Origin: JAEHDI01 sp035455185
GTDB lineage: Bacteria > Acidobacteriota > Terriglobia > Bryobacterales > Bryobacteraceae
DNA: 64,000 nt
Reading direction: 5' to 3'
NCBI GenBank assembly: GCA_035455185.1
Contig: DATIFQ010000343.1
Span: 15,699 to 79,698 of the forward strand
The notes beneath the pieces were generated by a model, which was given only the letters and a program-made list of their open reading frames with translations, was not told the origin of the DNA and ran no database searches. The stretch's first letter is position 1. Each line of letters starts with the position of its first letter. Positions 1 to 8,603 of this stretch are shown here, one piece after another. Made by a program: the position numbers and the translations under genes.

Positions 1-96
1 TCGCAATATTCGATGCGCTTTCGCACTACGAACCGCTGTGTTCTCGCGGTGGTTGTGCGCTCTGGGTGATTCTGCTCAGGAAGGGGGGAACTTGAG

Positions 97-1404
97 ATGA
101 GTGGACTTCAGACTGGTTCAGGCTTGGCCGGGCCGGACGCGACCTTCCGGCTCGATGTATCACTGCACGACTTACTCGTGAAGCATCCGCCAAAACCGGC
201 ACCCCCGCCTCCGCGGACGGCCGAACCGCGTGCCCTGCCGGATCCGGTTTTCCCGCAGCATCCTGAGCTGCTGGGTAAGGAGGTGGAGCCTCCTCCTCGC
301 GATCCGAATTCGCCGTATGGGCGCCGCTGGACGCCCGCGCTGATCTACCGCGCCTTGAATGGCTGGCTGTTCCCTTACGTTAAGTCCCGAGTGCTGCCGG
401 GTGACTTTCACCCCATCATTGCGTACCTTTTCACCGAATGGAAATGTAACCTGGATTGCCATTACTGCTGGGCTTTCGACAACAGTGTCAAAGGCATGTC
501 GGAAGACACGGCCCGGCGCTCCATCGACTGGCTGCACTCGACGACCTGCCGTGTGCTGGCTCTGATGGGCGGCGAGCCGTTGCTACGGCCGCAATTCGCC
601 CATAAGGTCGTTTACTACGCTGCAAAGAAGGGCTTTTGGGTCTACGTGCCCACCAACGCACGGCTGCTGCGACCGGAGGTCACCGATCGCCTCGCTGACG
701 CCGGCATGGCGGTCGTCAACTTTGCCGTGGATGTCGTGAACGAGAAGCCTGGGCTCCCGAAGGCCTTAAACCCGGTGCGGGAATACTTCGAGTACCTGAT
801 CAGCAAGCAGTACCAATACGGGTACATCGTCTTCTTTAACATCAACATCTGTCGCAACAATCTGGAGGACGTCCAGAAGCTGACCGAAATCGCGCGTGAC
901 TACGGCATCATTACCGACTACCACATCAACGAGTCACCCATGATCGAGCAGAGCCATTTCCAGCACATGAACGAGAACGACACTTTCATCCGGCGGGAAG
1001 ACTGGCCGAAGGTGGACGCGCTGGTGGACTGGCTGATCGATAAGAACCGCGCGGGTTACAAGATGGTCAACTCAGCCAAGCGGCTGGCAGACATGAAGGC
1101 GTTCATGCGAGGCAAAGTGGAACCATGGAATTGTCGCGCGGGCCAGAATTCGATGATCATTCGCGTGGACGGGACCCTGGCGCCCTGCTTTCCAATGTAC
1201 TCGGCGACCTACGATTGGGGCACCGTCGAGAACCATAGATTTGAAGTAAAGCAACTGGACCAGATGAAGGAGTCCTGCCAGAAGCACTGCTTCTCGACGC
1301 TGAATCACAACCTCGGCTACTGTTACAACGATGCGCGGGTGCTCCGCTGGGTAACGAGGCAGGCATTGCGCGGCTTCCAGGGCGTGAGCGGAAGCTTCGA
1401 TTGA
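97..1404 (+). CDS. Radical SAM/SPASM-type protein
   Basis: 435 aa. A CX3CX2C cluster motif (Cys117, Cys121, Cys124, in CNLDCHYC) shows a radical S-adenosylmethionine enzyme that binds a 4Fe-4S cluster. A GGEP motif follows at about residues 158-161 (SAM contact). Further cysteines near the C-terminus (CRAG, APCFP, and a C-x3-C region) look like an auxiliary SPASM/twitch cluster. The first 75 residues are proline-rich and outside the barrel, which is unusual for the family. A purine-rich RBS (aggggggaa) lies just before the ATG. It is convergent with the isoprenoid gene downstream, only 19 bases away. The substrate cannot be read from sequence; peptide or lipid modification are both possible. 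Confidence 0.85.
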   Translation: MSGLQTGSGLAGPDATFRLDVSLHDLLVKHPPKPAPPPPRTAEPRALPDPVFPQHPELLGKEVEPPPRDPNSPYGRRWTPALIYRALNGWLFPYVKSRVLPGDFHPIIAYLFTEWKCNLDCHYCWAFDNSVKGMSEDTARRSIDWLHSTTCRVLALMGGEPLLRPQFAHKVVYYAAKKGFWVYVPTNARLLRPEVTDRLADAGMAVVNFAVDVVNEKPGLPKALNPVREYFEYLISKQYQYGYIVFFNINICRNNLEDVQKLTEIARDYGIITDYHINESPMIEQSHFQHMNENDTFIRREDWPKVDALVDWLIDKNRAGYKMVNSAKRLADMKAFMRGKVEPWNCRAGQNSMIIRVDGTLAPCFPMYSATYDWGTVENHRFEVKQLDQMKESCQKHCFSTLNHNLGYCYNDARVLRWVTRQALRGFQGVSGSFD

Positions 1405-1423
1405 AGCTGCGGACTGAGTCAGG

Positions 1424-2425
1424 TCAGTGGTCCCGGTCGGTGACGAGCTCGGTAAGCGCAAAAAGCGCGCGCTGGTACGGCGATTCCGGAAAACCTCGGA
1501 TGATTTCACGGGACTTCGCCGTGAAAGCCTCCGCGCGTTCCATCGTGCGCACAATACTCCGGCGGCGTTCCATGAACTCCAGGATTCCATTGAACGGCAC
1601 ACGGTCGTAGCTGCCGTCGCGCAGAATCTCCTCCACCTGTGATCTTTCCTCCGTGCTCGCGTTTTCGAGTGCATAGATGAGCGGAAGGGTCACCTTACCT
1701 TCGCGCAAGTCATTGCCAACGGGCTTTCCGAGCACGGACTCGTCGGCCGTAAAATCGAGGACGTCATCGACGAGCTGGAACGCCATTCCCAGGTTCCACG
1801 CATATTCACCGAGGCGCGCCTCGTCCGCTTCATCCGCACCGCCGGTTACGGCTCCGAGCCGGGCGCAGGCAGAGAAAAGGCTGGCGGTCTTGCGGTCGAC
1901 CAGATCCATGTAGTCGGCTTCGCTCACATCGACGGAACCAATGCGCCCGAGTTGAACCAGTTCTCCTTCAACCATCATCTGTGTCAAGCCGATGAGCACA
2001 TCAAGGACGTGGAAGTTGCGCTCGCGGAGAGCGACCTGGAAGGCCTGCATGTACAGCCAGTCGCCGGCAAGGACGGAGATGTGGTTGCCCCAAAGAACAT
2101 TCGTAGACGGGCGCCCGCGGCGCGTCTCAGCAACGTCGATGACGTCGTCGTGCACGAGGGTGGCGGCGTGGATCATCTCCACGACCGCTGCCAGCCGAAT
2201 GGCGCTTTCACTGCCGTTGCCGAACAGTTTGGAGGCCAGCAGAAGCAAGGCTGGACGGAGGCGCTTGCCGCCGCTCGCATGCAGGTAACGGCCAATCGCC
2301 GTGATCGCATCGACGGAGGCGACGGACTGAAGTTGGATCTCCCGCTCCACCAACTGGAGGTCCTCCCGGACGAGATCCAGCAGTTCCCAGGCGGTAAAGG
2401 GCTGTCCGACCTTGCTCAACTCCAT
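1424..2425 (-). CDS. ispB: Polyprenyl diphosphate synthase (octaprenyl/heptaprenyl type)
   Basis: 333 aa trans-prenyltransferase that condenses isopentenyl diphosphate onto an allylic diphosphate to give the long side chain of menaquinone or ubiquinone. The first aspartate-rich motif is in HDDVIDVAETRRGRPS and the second in QLVDDVLDF; the GGKRLRP motif near residue 54 binds IPP. I chose the ATG at 2425 (MELSKVGQPF), 14 bases after the tatD stop. A longer reading to 2470 would overlap tatD and adds residues with no family match. It is last in the purE-to-ispB minus-strand run. The chain length of the product cannot be told from sequence, so the symbol is provisional. Confidence 0.88.
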   Translation of the reverse strand: MELSKVGQPFTAWELLDLVREDLQLVEREIQLQSVASVDAITAIGRYLHASGGKRLRPALLLLASKLFGNGSESAIRLAAVVEMIHAATLVHDDVIDVAETRRGRPSTNVLWGNHISVLAGDWLYMQAFQVALRERNFHVLDVLIGLTQMMVEGELVQLGRIGSVDVSEADYMDLVDRKTASLFSACARLGAVTGGADEADEARLGEYAWNLGMAFQLVDDVLDFTADESVLGKPVGNDLREGKVTLPLIYALENASTEERSQVEEILRDGSYDRVPFNGILEFMERRRSIVRTMERAEAFTAKSREIIRGFPESPYQRALFALTELVTDRDH

Positions 2426-2439
2426 GGAATCGTCCCAGT

Positions 2440-3225
2440 TTACTCGCTGCCGATTGCCTCTGGCAAACACAACCGCCTGAAATTGCCTGTGGTAGCTCCA
2501 GCCAGCTCCTCGATCGGTATCTCCTTCAATTCCGCCAGCCTGCGCGCCGTATCCAGAACGAACACCGGCTCGTTCCGCTTGCCGCGATGCGGAACGGGCG
2601 CAAGGTACGGGGCATCCGTCTCCACAAGGATCCTATCCAGAGGAGTGAACTTCGCTGCCTCACGCACTTTGTCCGCTTTCGGAAACGTGATCACTCCACC
2701 GAATCCGAGATAGAAGCCCATGTCCAGCGCCTGCTTCGCCTCGGCGGGGCCGCCGGAGAAACAGTGCATGATTCCGCTGGCTGTCCAACTCCCGCGGAGA
2801 ATCTTCATCGTGTCCTCCCAGGCGTCCCGAGTATGGATGATCACGGGCTTGCCGGTTTCCTTGGCAATCCGCAACTGCTCCTCGAAAGCGGCCTGTTGTT
2901 GCTCCCGGGGCGAATTGTCGTAGTAGTAGTCCAGCCCGATCTCCCCAATCGCGAGCACCTTCGGTTGTGCGGCCAGTTGCCTCAAGCGGTTCCATGTATC
3001 GCCGGCCGCTTTGCTGGCGTCGTGGGGATGCACACCGACGGTGGCGAAGATGCGCTCATGAGTCGAGGCGACTCGAAGTCCTGCTTCGAGGTCCGGTGGA
3101 CCCTCACCCGTGCCCACTGTCAGGATGACTTCAACCCCGGCGTTGGTAGCCCGCTCGATCACGAGTTCGCGGTCGCCGTCAAAACGCGGGTCGTCGAGGT
3201 GGCAGTGAGAATCGACCAGCGTCAC
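2440..3225 (-). CDS. tatD: TatD-family metal-dependent DNase
   Basis: 261 aa, the usual length. The family are TIM-barrel phosphodiesterases with two metal ions, acting as 3'-5' exonucleases or in DNA-fragment turnover. Metal ligands are visible: DSHCHLDD at the N-terminus, GEIGLDYYYD (Glu), HTRDAWEDT (His), MHCFSGGP (His) and VETDAPYLAP (Asp). The start is GTG at 3225 and overlaps the metG stop as GTGA, so it is probably translationally coupled to metG. metG-tatD adjacency is common in bacteria and supports the call. Confidence 0.93.
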   Translation of the reverse strand: MTLVDSHCHLDDPRFDGDRELVIERATNAGVEVILTVGTGEGPPDLEAGLRVASTHERIFATVGVHPHDASKAAGDTWNRLRQLAAQPKVLAIGEIGLDYYYDNSPREQQQAAFEEQLRIAKETGKPVIIHTRDAWEDTMKILRGSWTASGIMHCFSGGPAEAKQALDMGFYLGFGGVITFPKADKVREAAKFTPLDRILVETDAPYLAPVPHRGKRNEPVFVLDTARRLAELKEIPIEELAGATTGNFRRLCLPEAIGSE

Positions 3226-5150
3226 TTCAAACGCGCTCCGACGGGGATCTCCTCGTGAAAACCCGCCAACACCGGTTTCCCGCCCTCGACCGAAGCCGCC
3301 ACGATCATCCCGTCAGATGGGATGCCGCGCAACTTGCGGGGTTGCAGATTCGCTACGATCACAACCTTTCGCCCGATCAAATCCTCCGGCCGGTAAGCTT
3401 CGGCGATTCCGGCCACAATGCTCCGCGGCTGGGCCTCGCCGACATCCACCGACATGTGAAGCAGCTTATCAGCGCCCTTCACGGGTTCCGCCGTGAGAAC
3501 CTTTCCCACACGCATATCAACTTTGACGAAATCATCGATCGGGATCTTGTCAGACGCCTGCGGCTCGGCCGGGGCCGCTCGCTTACCCACGAGGATCTCC
3601 TGCCGGATGGTTTCTTCCCGCTCGAGCGCGCGCATCTTCTCGACGGACTGCTTCAGATCGAGCCGCGGGAAGACAGCCGAGATTTCGCCGATCCGCTGGC
3701 CCTCCTGTAGTTGTCCCCAGGCAAGCCCTACGAGTTGCACCGCCTCGAGATCGTCGCCCATGCCGAGCTGCCGCCAGATTTTCGCCATCGAGCCCGGGAT
3801 GACCGGGGCCAGAAGGGCACAGGAGATGCGCAACACTTCGGCCGCCGTGTATAGCGTCTCATCGAGCTTCGCCTGCGACTCGGCATCTTTCTTCGCGGCG
3901 AGAGTCCACGGCGCCTGAGCCACGATGTACTTGTCGGCCGCCGCGAGCAGGGACCACACGGCCTCAAGCCCTTTCGAGAAGTCGAAATTGTCGAATGCCT
4001 CGACGGCCGCACGGATCGTCCCGCCGGCTAGTTGCGCGATTTCGGCGCTGCCGCCCGATGCCGGTATGGCGCCGCCGCGATACTGCCGGATCATCGTCAG
4101 GGTGCGGCTGGCCAGGTTACCGAGGCCGTTGGCAAGATCCGAGTTGTAGCGGCCGACGAGCGCGTCGTAACTGAAATTGCCGTCCTGCCCGAAGACGATC
4201 TCGCGAAGCAGGAAGTAGCGGAGGCAGTCGACACCGGCGACTTCCTTGATTGGCGTCGCGCGCACAATGTTGCCGCGCGACTTGCTCATCTTGTCCTGCT
4301 CGAACAGCAGCCAGCCGTGCGCGAAGATCCGCTTCGGCAACGGCAACCCGGCGGCCATCAGGAACGCCGGCCAGTAGACGGCGTGAAAGCGCAGTATCTC
4401 TTTGCCGATCAGGTGCAGGTCCGCAGGCCAGCGGTCTTCACCCTCCACAGCGCTCATGTAAGTCGAAAGCGCGTCGAACCACACATAGAACACGTGGTTT
4501 CCCTCGGCTGGAACAGGGATGCCCCACTTGATCGTCGTACGGCTGATCGACAGGTCGCTCAGGCCCTTGCTCACGAACGAGAGAACTTCGTTGCGGCGGC
4601 TCTCCGGGCGGATAAAATCCGGCTGTTCCTCGTAGAGCTTCATCAACGGCTCCTGGAAAGCGGAAAGCTTAAAGAAATAGTTCTCTTCCGTGACCGTTTC
4701 GGTCGGGCGGCCACAATCCGGGCAGGGGTCGCCCGGCTTGGCGTCGGAGACATAGAGCTCGTCGAAGACACAGTACTGTCCCGTGTACGAGCCCTTATAG
4801 ACGAAGCCGTTTTCCAAGCATCGACGGAACAGGTCCTGGACAACCTTGTGATGTTGCGGGCTGGACGTTCTCTGGAAGCGGTCAATCGCCAGTCCGAGCG
4901 TCTCCCACTGCGTGCGGAACTCGGCGGAGATGAGATCTGTGAACTCCTGCGGATTCTTGCCTGTCGCCTTCGCGGCTCGCTCGACCTTCTGGCCGTGTTC
5001 GTCGGTCCCGGTGGCCAGCACCGCGTCGTAGCCCTGCATCCGTTTGAGGCGCCGGATGGTGTCAGCCGCGATGGTCGTGTAGGCGTGACCGATGTGCGGG
5101 GCCGCGTTCACATAGTAGATCGGTGTGGTCAGGTAGTATTTCGGTTTCAT
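3222..5150 (-). CDS. metG: Methionyl-tRNA synthetase
   Basis: 642 aa cytoplasmic enzyme that charges tRNA-Met. The class I signatures are present: PHIGH near residue 18 and KMSKSRGN near the middle. The C-terminal ~110 residues (from IDDFVKVDMRVGKV) form an EMAP/Trbp111-type tRNA-binding domain, which makes the enzyme a dimer in known homologues. I start at the ATG at 5150 (MKPKYYLTTPIYYVN); an upstream in-frame reading to 5234 lies inside larC and has no homology. The ATG overlaps the larC TGA (ATGA), and the 3' end overlaps the tatD GTG. Confidence 0.96.
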   Translation of the reverse strand: MKPKYYLTTPIYYVNAAPHIGHAYTTIAADTIRRLKRMQGYDAVLATGTDEHGQKVERAAKATGKNPQEFTDLISAEFRTQWETLGLAIDRFQRTSSPQHHKVVQDLFRRCLENGFVYKGSYTGQYCVFDELYVSDAKPGDPCPDCGRPTETVTEENYFFKLSAFQEPLMKLYEEQPDFIRPESRRNEVLSFVSKGLSDLSISRTTIKWGIPVPAEGNHVFYVWFDALSTYMSAVEGEDRWPADLHLIGKEILRFHAVYWPAFLMAAGLPLPKRIFAHGWLLFEQDKMSKSRGNIVRATPIKEVAGVDCLRYFLLREIVFGQDGNFSYDALVGRYNSDLANGLGNLASRTLTMIRQYRGGAIPASGGSAEIAQLAGGTIRAAVEAFDNFDFSKGLEAVWSLLAAADKYIVAQAPWTLAAKKDAESQAKLDETLYTAAEVLRISCALLAPVIPGSMAKIWRQLGMGDDLEAVQLVGLAWGQLQEGQRIGEISAVFPRLDLKQSVEKMRALEREETIRQEILVGKRAAPAEPQASDKIPIDDFVKVDMRVGKVLTAEPVKGADKLLHMSVDVGEAQPRSIVAGIAEAYRPEDLIGRKVVIVANLQPRKLRGIPSDGMIVAASVEGGKPVLAGFHEEIPVGARLK

Positions 5151-6304
5151 TGCTGGGTTCTCAGATAGGCCAAATTCGCTTCCGCGAGGACCTGTTTCAG
5201 CGGCACGCCGGCTTCGCGCGCCAGCATCCGGCAATCCTCATACTCGGGCGCATAGGCGCCGGATTCGCCGACTTTGACGCGCACTTTGCCGTAAGACGTT
5301 TCGACTTCAACCATCCGCCGTGACTGAACACGGCGTTCGGCGGCGAAGATGCGGACGCCAAGCGTGGTGGTTTCGGCAAACAGGATTTGGGACAACCGCT
5401 CCCGGTCTTCCGGGCGGGCGATCACACGGATCAACGTTCCCGGACGATTCTTCTTCATGAAGACGGGGCAGAACGACACGTCGAGGGCGCCGCTCTCCAA
5501 CAGACGCTCCAACGTGTAGCCAAGCACCTGCGGAGTCACGTCGTCGACATTCGCCTCGATCACCGAGACCGTGGCCGCCTCGACGGCGCCGGTCGGCTCG
5601 CCGATCAGCACGCGAAGCACGTTTGCCTGCTCCTTGAAGTCGCGCACGCCGGCGCCGTAGCCGATAGCCGAGATTCTCATCGGGGGCAGGGGGGTGAAAC
5701 TCTCCGACAGCGTCACCGCGATCGCCGCTCCGGTGGGCGTGGTCAGCTCCACCGAGGGGCCCCGCGCATAGACCGGCTTGCCGGCGAGCAGACCGGCGGT
5801 CGCGGGCGCCGGAACCGGGAGGGTTCCGTGGTCCGTGTCCACCGTGCCGCTGCCGAGATTCACCGGCGAGCAGTACACAGTTTCGACGCCGAGCATGTGA
5901 ATGCCCAGACAGGCCCCCACGATGTCCGCGATGGAGTCGATTGCCCCGACTTCGTGGAAGTGCACCTTCTCGATCGGGACCTGATGAACCGCGGCCTCTA
6001 CCTCGCCGAGACGCCGGAAGACGGTGGAAGAGTCACGCTTGACGCGGTCAGGCAGTGCCGACTGCTCGATCATGCCGAGAATGTGCGGAAGGTGACGATG
6101 CCTCTTGTTGTCGCCGCCGCTCACATGGAATTTGGTCGAGCCGATCCCGCACCGCACGGTCTTCTCGAAGCGGATCTCCGCACCCGGCGCGAGCGAAGAC
6201 AGGGCCTCGACCAGGGTAGGGGCGTCCGCACCCGCGTCGGCCAGAGCGCCGACCAACATATCGCCGCTGATCCCGGAGAATGCGTCCAGGTAACAGATCT
6301 TCAT
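5147..6304 (-). CDS. larC: LarC, nickel-pincer cofactor biosynthesis
   Basis: 385 aa. LarC inserts nickel, with CTP, into the pyridinium-3,5-bisthiocarboxylate mononucleotide to make the nickel-pincer nucleotide used by lactate racemase and related enzymes. The N-terminus MKICYLDAFSGISGDM and the GxISGDM signature are characteristic, and the length is near the family norm. The ATG at 6304 overlaps the sirtuin stop (ATGA); the longer reading to 6517 runs antisense-like into the sirtuin gene and is rejected. larB and larE are not in the window. The upstream purE is a true PurE rather than LarB, although LarB has a PurE-like domain. Confidence 0.9.
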   Translation of the reverse strand: MKICYLDAFSGISGDMLVGALADAGADAPTLVEALSSLAPGAEIRFEKTVRCGIGSTKFHVSGGDNKRHRHLPHILGMIEQSALPDRVKRDSSTVFRRLGEVEAAVHQVPIEKVHFHEVGAIDSIADIVGACLGIHMLGVETVYCSPVNLGSGTVDTDHGTLPVPAPATAGLLAGKPVYARGPSVELTTPTGAAIAVTLSESFTPLPPMRISAIGYGAGVRDFKEQANVLRVLIGEPTGAVEAATVSVIEANVDDVTPQVLGYTLERLLESGALDVSFCPVFMKKNRPGTLIRVIARPEDRERLSQILFAETTTLGVRIFAAERRVQSRRMVEVETSYGKVRVKVGESGAYAPEYEDCRMLAREAGVPLKQVLAEANLAYLRTQQ

Positions 6305-7020
6305 CGAATCAACTCCGGCAAAATCTCCCCGGCCTTTCCCCTCAATGAGCAGTCGGCCTGGGCCGAAAACGCCGTCTCCTCGAGGTTTACCTCGATCACT
6401 CGCGCTCCGGCCCTTTTGGCGAGTGGTGTCAGGCCGGCAGCGGGATACACGACAGAGGACGTCCCGACCACCAGGCAGACATCCGCCGACCGCGCGGCTC
6501 TTTCCGCGTCGTTCCACACATTCATCGGCAGCGCCTCACCGAACCAGACGACACCCGGCCTCAACATGCCCCCGCAATCGCAGCGCGGCGGCAGCTCCGG
6601 CAGCGGTGTTCGCTCGTCCCGGTGCTCAACACCGCACGTGGTGCAGCGCAGATGCCAGATGTCGCCGTGCAGTTTCAGCACATTCCGGCTGCCCGCCCGA
6701 TCGTGCAGGCCGTCCACGTTCTGCGTGACAAGCACAAAAGAAGACTTCTTCTTTTCCAGCCCGGCAAGGGAGTAATGACCGGCATTCGGCGCCGCCTTGG
6801 CGATCAGTCCGCGCCGCCAGTCATACCACTCCCACAAGACTTTCGGATCCCGAGCGAACGCCTCAGGCGTTGCAAGATCCTCGGGCCGGTACTGCCGCCA
6901 GAGGCCGCTGTTTCCTCGAAACGTTGGAATCCCGCTCTCCGCCGAGATGCCGGCCCCCGTGAGCGCCACCACCGCGGACGCGGCCTCCAGCCACTCACGA
7001 GCCTGTTGCAGGGACTCCAC
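6301..7020 (-). CDS. cobB: NAD-dependent protein deacylase (sirtuin, class III-like)
   Basis: 239 aa sirtuin. The NAD-binding GAGISAESGIPTFRG, the catalytic LKLHGD histidine, TQNVDGLH, and the zinc cysteines (CTTC then CDC) are all present. The segment YDWRR holds the Tyr-x-x-Arg pair that in Sirt5/CobB class III enzymes recognises succinyl- or malonyl-lysine, so desuccinylase activity is likely. It lies 37 bases after purE and overlaps larC by 4 bases. A regulatory link to its operon neighbours is not evident. Confidence 0.92.
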   Translation of the reverse strand: MESLQQAREWLEAASAVVALTGAGISAESGIPTFRGNSGLWRQYRPEDLATPEAFARDPKVLWEWYDWRRGLIAKAAPNAGHYSLAGLEKKKSSFVLVTQNVDGLHDRAGSRNVLKLHGDIWHLRCTTCGVEHRDERTPLPELPPRCDCGGMLRPGVVWFGEALPMNVWNDAERAARSADVCLVVGTSSVVYPAAGLTPLAKRAGARVIEVNLEETAFSAQADCSLRGKAGEILPELIR

Positions 7021-7057
7021 GTATCTATCGTACCGGAACAGGTGCTTCGGACTGCGC

Positions 7058-7552
7058 TCAAGGGAGTTTTTCCGCCAGCACTTTCTTCGCCTGCATCTGC
7101 CGGAACTCCCGGAGTTTCTCCCGCAATCCAGGACGCGAATTTGCCAGGATGGCCACGGCGAGCAGCGCGGCGTTCACCGCCCCGGGCTTGCCGATCGCGA
7201 GCGTTCCAACCGGAATGCCGCCCGGCATCTGCACCATCGCCAGAAGGGAGTCCAACCCCTTCAGCGACTGGCTTTCGATCGGGACTCCGAGAACCGGAAC
7301 AAGCGTGTGAGCGGCGACGACGCCGGCGAGGTGGGCCGCTCCGCCGGCCGCCGCAATGATCACTTCCACGCCTCGCGCATCAGCCTGCGCGGCATATTCA
7401 GCCGTCTCCGTGGGCGTTCGGTGCGCGGACAGCACCCGGCACTCATGGGGCACCTCGAAACGGTCGAGTGTCTCCGATGTCTGCCGCATCGTCTCCCAGT
7501 CCGACTTGCTGCCCATGATGACGGCAACCAGGGGTTTCGTGTCGTTGGTCAT
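7058..7552 (-). CDS. purE: N5-carboxyaminoimidazole ribonucleotide mutase
   Basis: 164 aa, typical for class I PurE, which converts N5-CAIR to CAIR in purine synthesis. The signatures are MGSKSDWETM, SAHRTP, AGGAAHLAG and MPGGIPVGTLAIG. The partner purK is not in the window. It is the first gene of the minus-strand run that continues through the sirtuin, larC, metG and tatD. A short palindrome (7553-7567) touches the start codon, and no clear purine-rich RBS is seen. Confidence 0.95.
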   Translation of the reverse strand: MTNDTKPLVAVIMGSKSDWETMRQTSETLDRFEVPHECRVLSAHRTPTETAEYAAQADARGVEVIIAAAGGAAHLAGVVAAHTLVPVLGVPIESQSLKGLDSLLAMVQMPGGIPVGTLAIGKPGAVNAALLAVAILANSRPGLREKLREFRQMQAKKVLAEKLP

Positions 7553-7567
7553 GGTATCCGGAATACC
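7553..7567. repeat. Imperfect palindrome at purE start
   Basis: The 15 bases ggtatccggaatacc form an inverted repeat with GGTAT/ATACC arms immediately upstream of the purE ATG. In mRNA it would cover the ribosome-binding region. The role is unknown and it could be chance. Confidence 0.4.
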
Positions 7568-7721
7568 CTAAGTTAATCCGTCCGAAGGACAGTGGGCAAC
7601 CCGAGTGTGCCAGATTCTGTTCCCGATGTGATATTTCCTGGTAAAATAAAGGCTGCGCCGGGGCAACCTGAGGCGGCCCCATCGCAACCCGGCTTTCTGG
7701 GATTCGGTCTGGCTGGAAAAC

Positions 7722-8603
7722 TTGCAGCGCTACAGCAATTTGAGCAACCTCATGAGGGACTATTTTGCGCTCACAAAACCGCGCATCACGTGGCTCATTT
7801 TGATGAGCACGGGCGTAGGCTACTTCTTTGGGCTGCGTGGCGAATGGGACCTGCTCACGCTGCTGCACACGATTCTGGGAACAGGTTTGCTGGCTTCCGG
7901 CACCGCGACGCTGAACCAGTGGTACGAGCGCGACGAAGACGCGAAGATGCACCGCACCGAACGGCGTCCCATCCCAGCGGGGAGAGTGACACCGGCCAAG
8001 GCGGCGATTTTCGGCATCCTTCTCTCAGCCGCCGGGTTTCTGGAACTGTCCCTTGCGGTCAATCTGCTGACCGGCCTGCTTGGGCTGATTACGCTAGCCA
8101 GCTACCTCCTCCTCTACACGCCGCTTAAGAAGAGGTCTTCGCTTTCGACGACCGTAGGCGCTTTCCCGGGCGCCATGCCGCCACTGATCGGTTTTGCGGC
8201 CGCCAGCGGCACTCTTACCGCCCAAGCGTGGGTCTTGTACGTCATCCTCTTTCTGTGGCAGTTTCCGCACTTCTACTCGATCGCGTGGATGTATCGCGAA
8301 GACTACGGCCGCGCCGGCATCCTCATGCTGCCGGTAGTGGAACCCGACGGCCGCTCGACGTCGCGAGAGATCGTCCTTTATTCGCTGGCGCTGATCCCAG
8401 CGAGTCTGCTGCCGGCGCTTCTTTCGATGAGCGGCAGAATCTACCTATGCGGCGCGCTCGTGTTGAGCTCGTTTTACTTCTACACAGGTCTGCGCGTCCT
8501 TCTTGAGCGTACGGCCCTGCGCGCGCGAAAGGTCCTGCTGGCCTCGGTCTTGTACCTGCCGCTGCTTTACGGTCTAATGCTGCTGGATAGGCCTGGTCTG
8601 TGA
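7722..8603 (+). CDS. ctaB: Protoheme IX farnesyltransferase (heme O synthase)
   Basis: 293 aa integral membrane UbiA-superfamily enzyme that adds farnesyl to heme b to make heme O for terminal oxidases. The catalytic Asp-rich segment NQWYERDEDAKMHRT and the following RRPIPAGR motif are visible, and several hydrophobic helices span the rest. The longest reading begins with TTG at 7722; an ATG at 7752 (MRDYFALTKPRITW) fits the family's N-terminus better and may be the true start. It heads a coupled operon with an ABC pair, SCO and DUF420, a usual oxidase-maturation neighbourhood. Confidence 0.92.
   Translation: MQRYSNLSNLMRDYFALTKPRITWLILMSTGVGYFFGLRGEWDLLTLLHTILGTGLLASGTATLNQWYERDEDAKMHRTERRPIPAGRVTPAKAAIFGILLSAAGFLELSLAVNLLTGLLGLITLASYLLLYTPLKKRSSLSTTVGAFPGAMPPLIGFAAASGTLTAQAWVLYVILFLWQFPHFYSIAWMYREDYGRAGILMLPVVEPDGRSTSREIVLYSLALIPASLLPALLSMSGRIYLCGALVLSSFYFYTGLRVLLERTALRARKVLLASVLYLPLLYGLMLLDRPGL

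Noticed and set aside
4032..5168. 378-codon plus-strand frame
   Set aside because: Antisense to metG, which has HIGH and KMSKS.
5387..6775. 462-codon frame on the plus strand
   Set aside because: Antisense to larC and the sirtuin; no recognisable motif.
7058..7552. purE considered as LarB
   Set aside because: LarB is longer with an extra N-terminal domain; this is a full-length 164-aa class I PurE.
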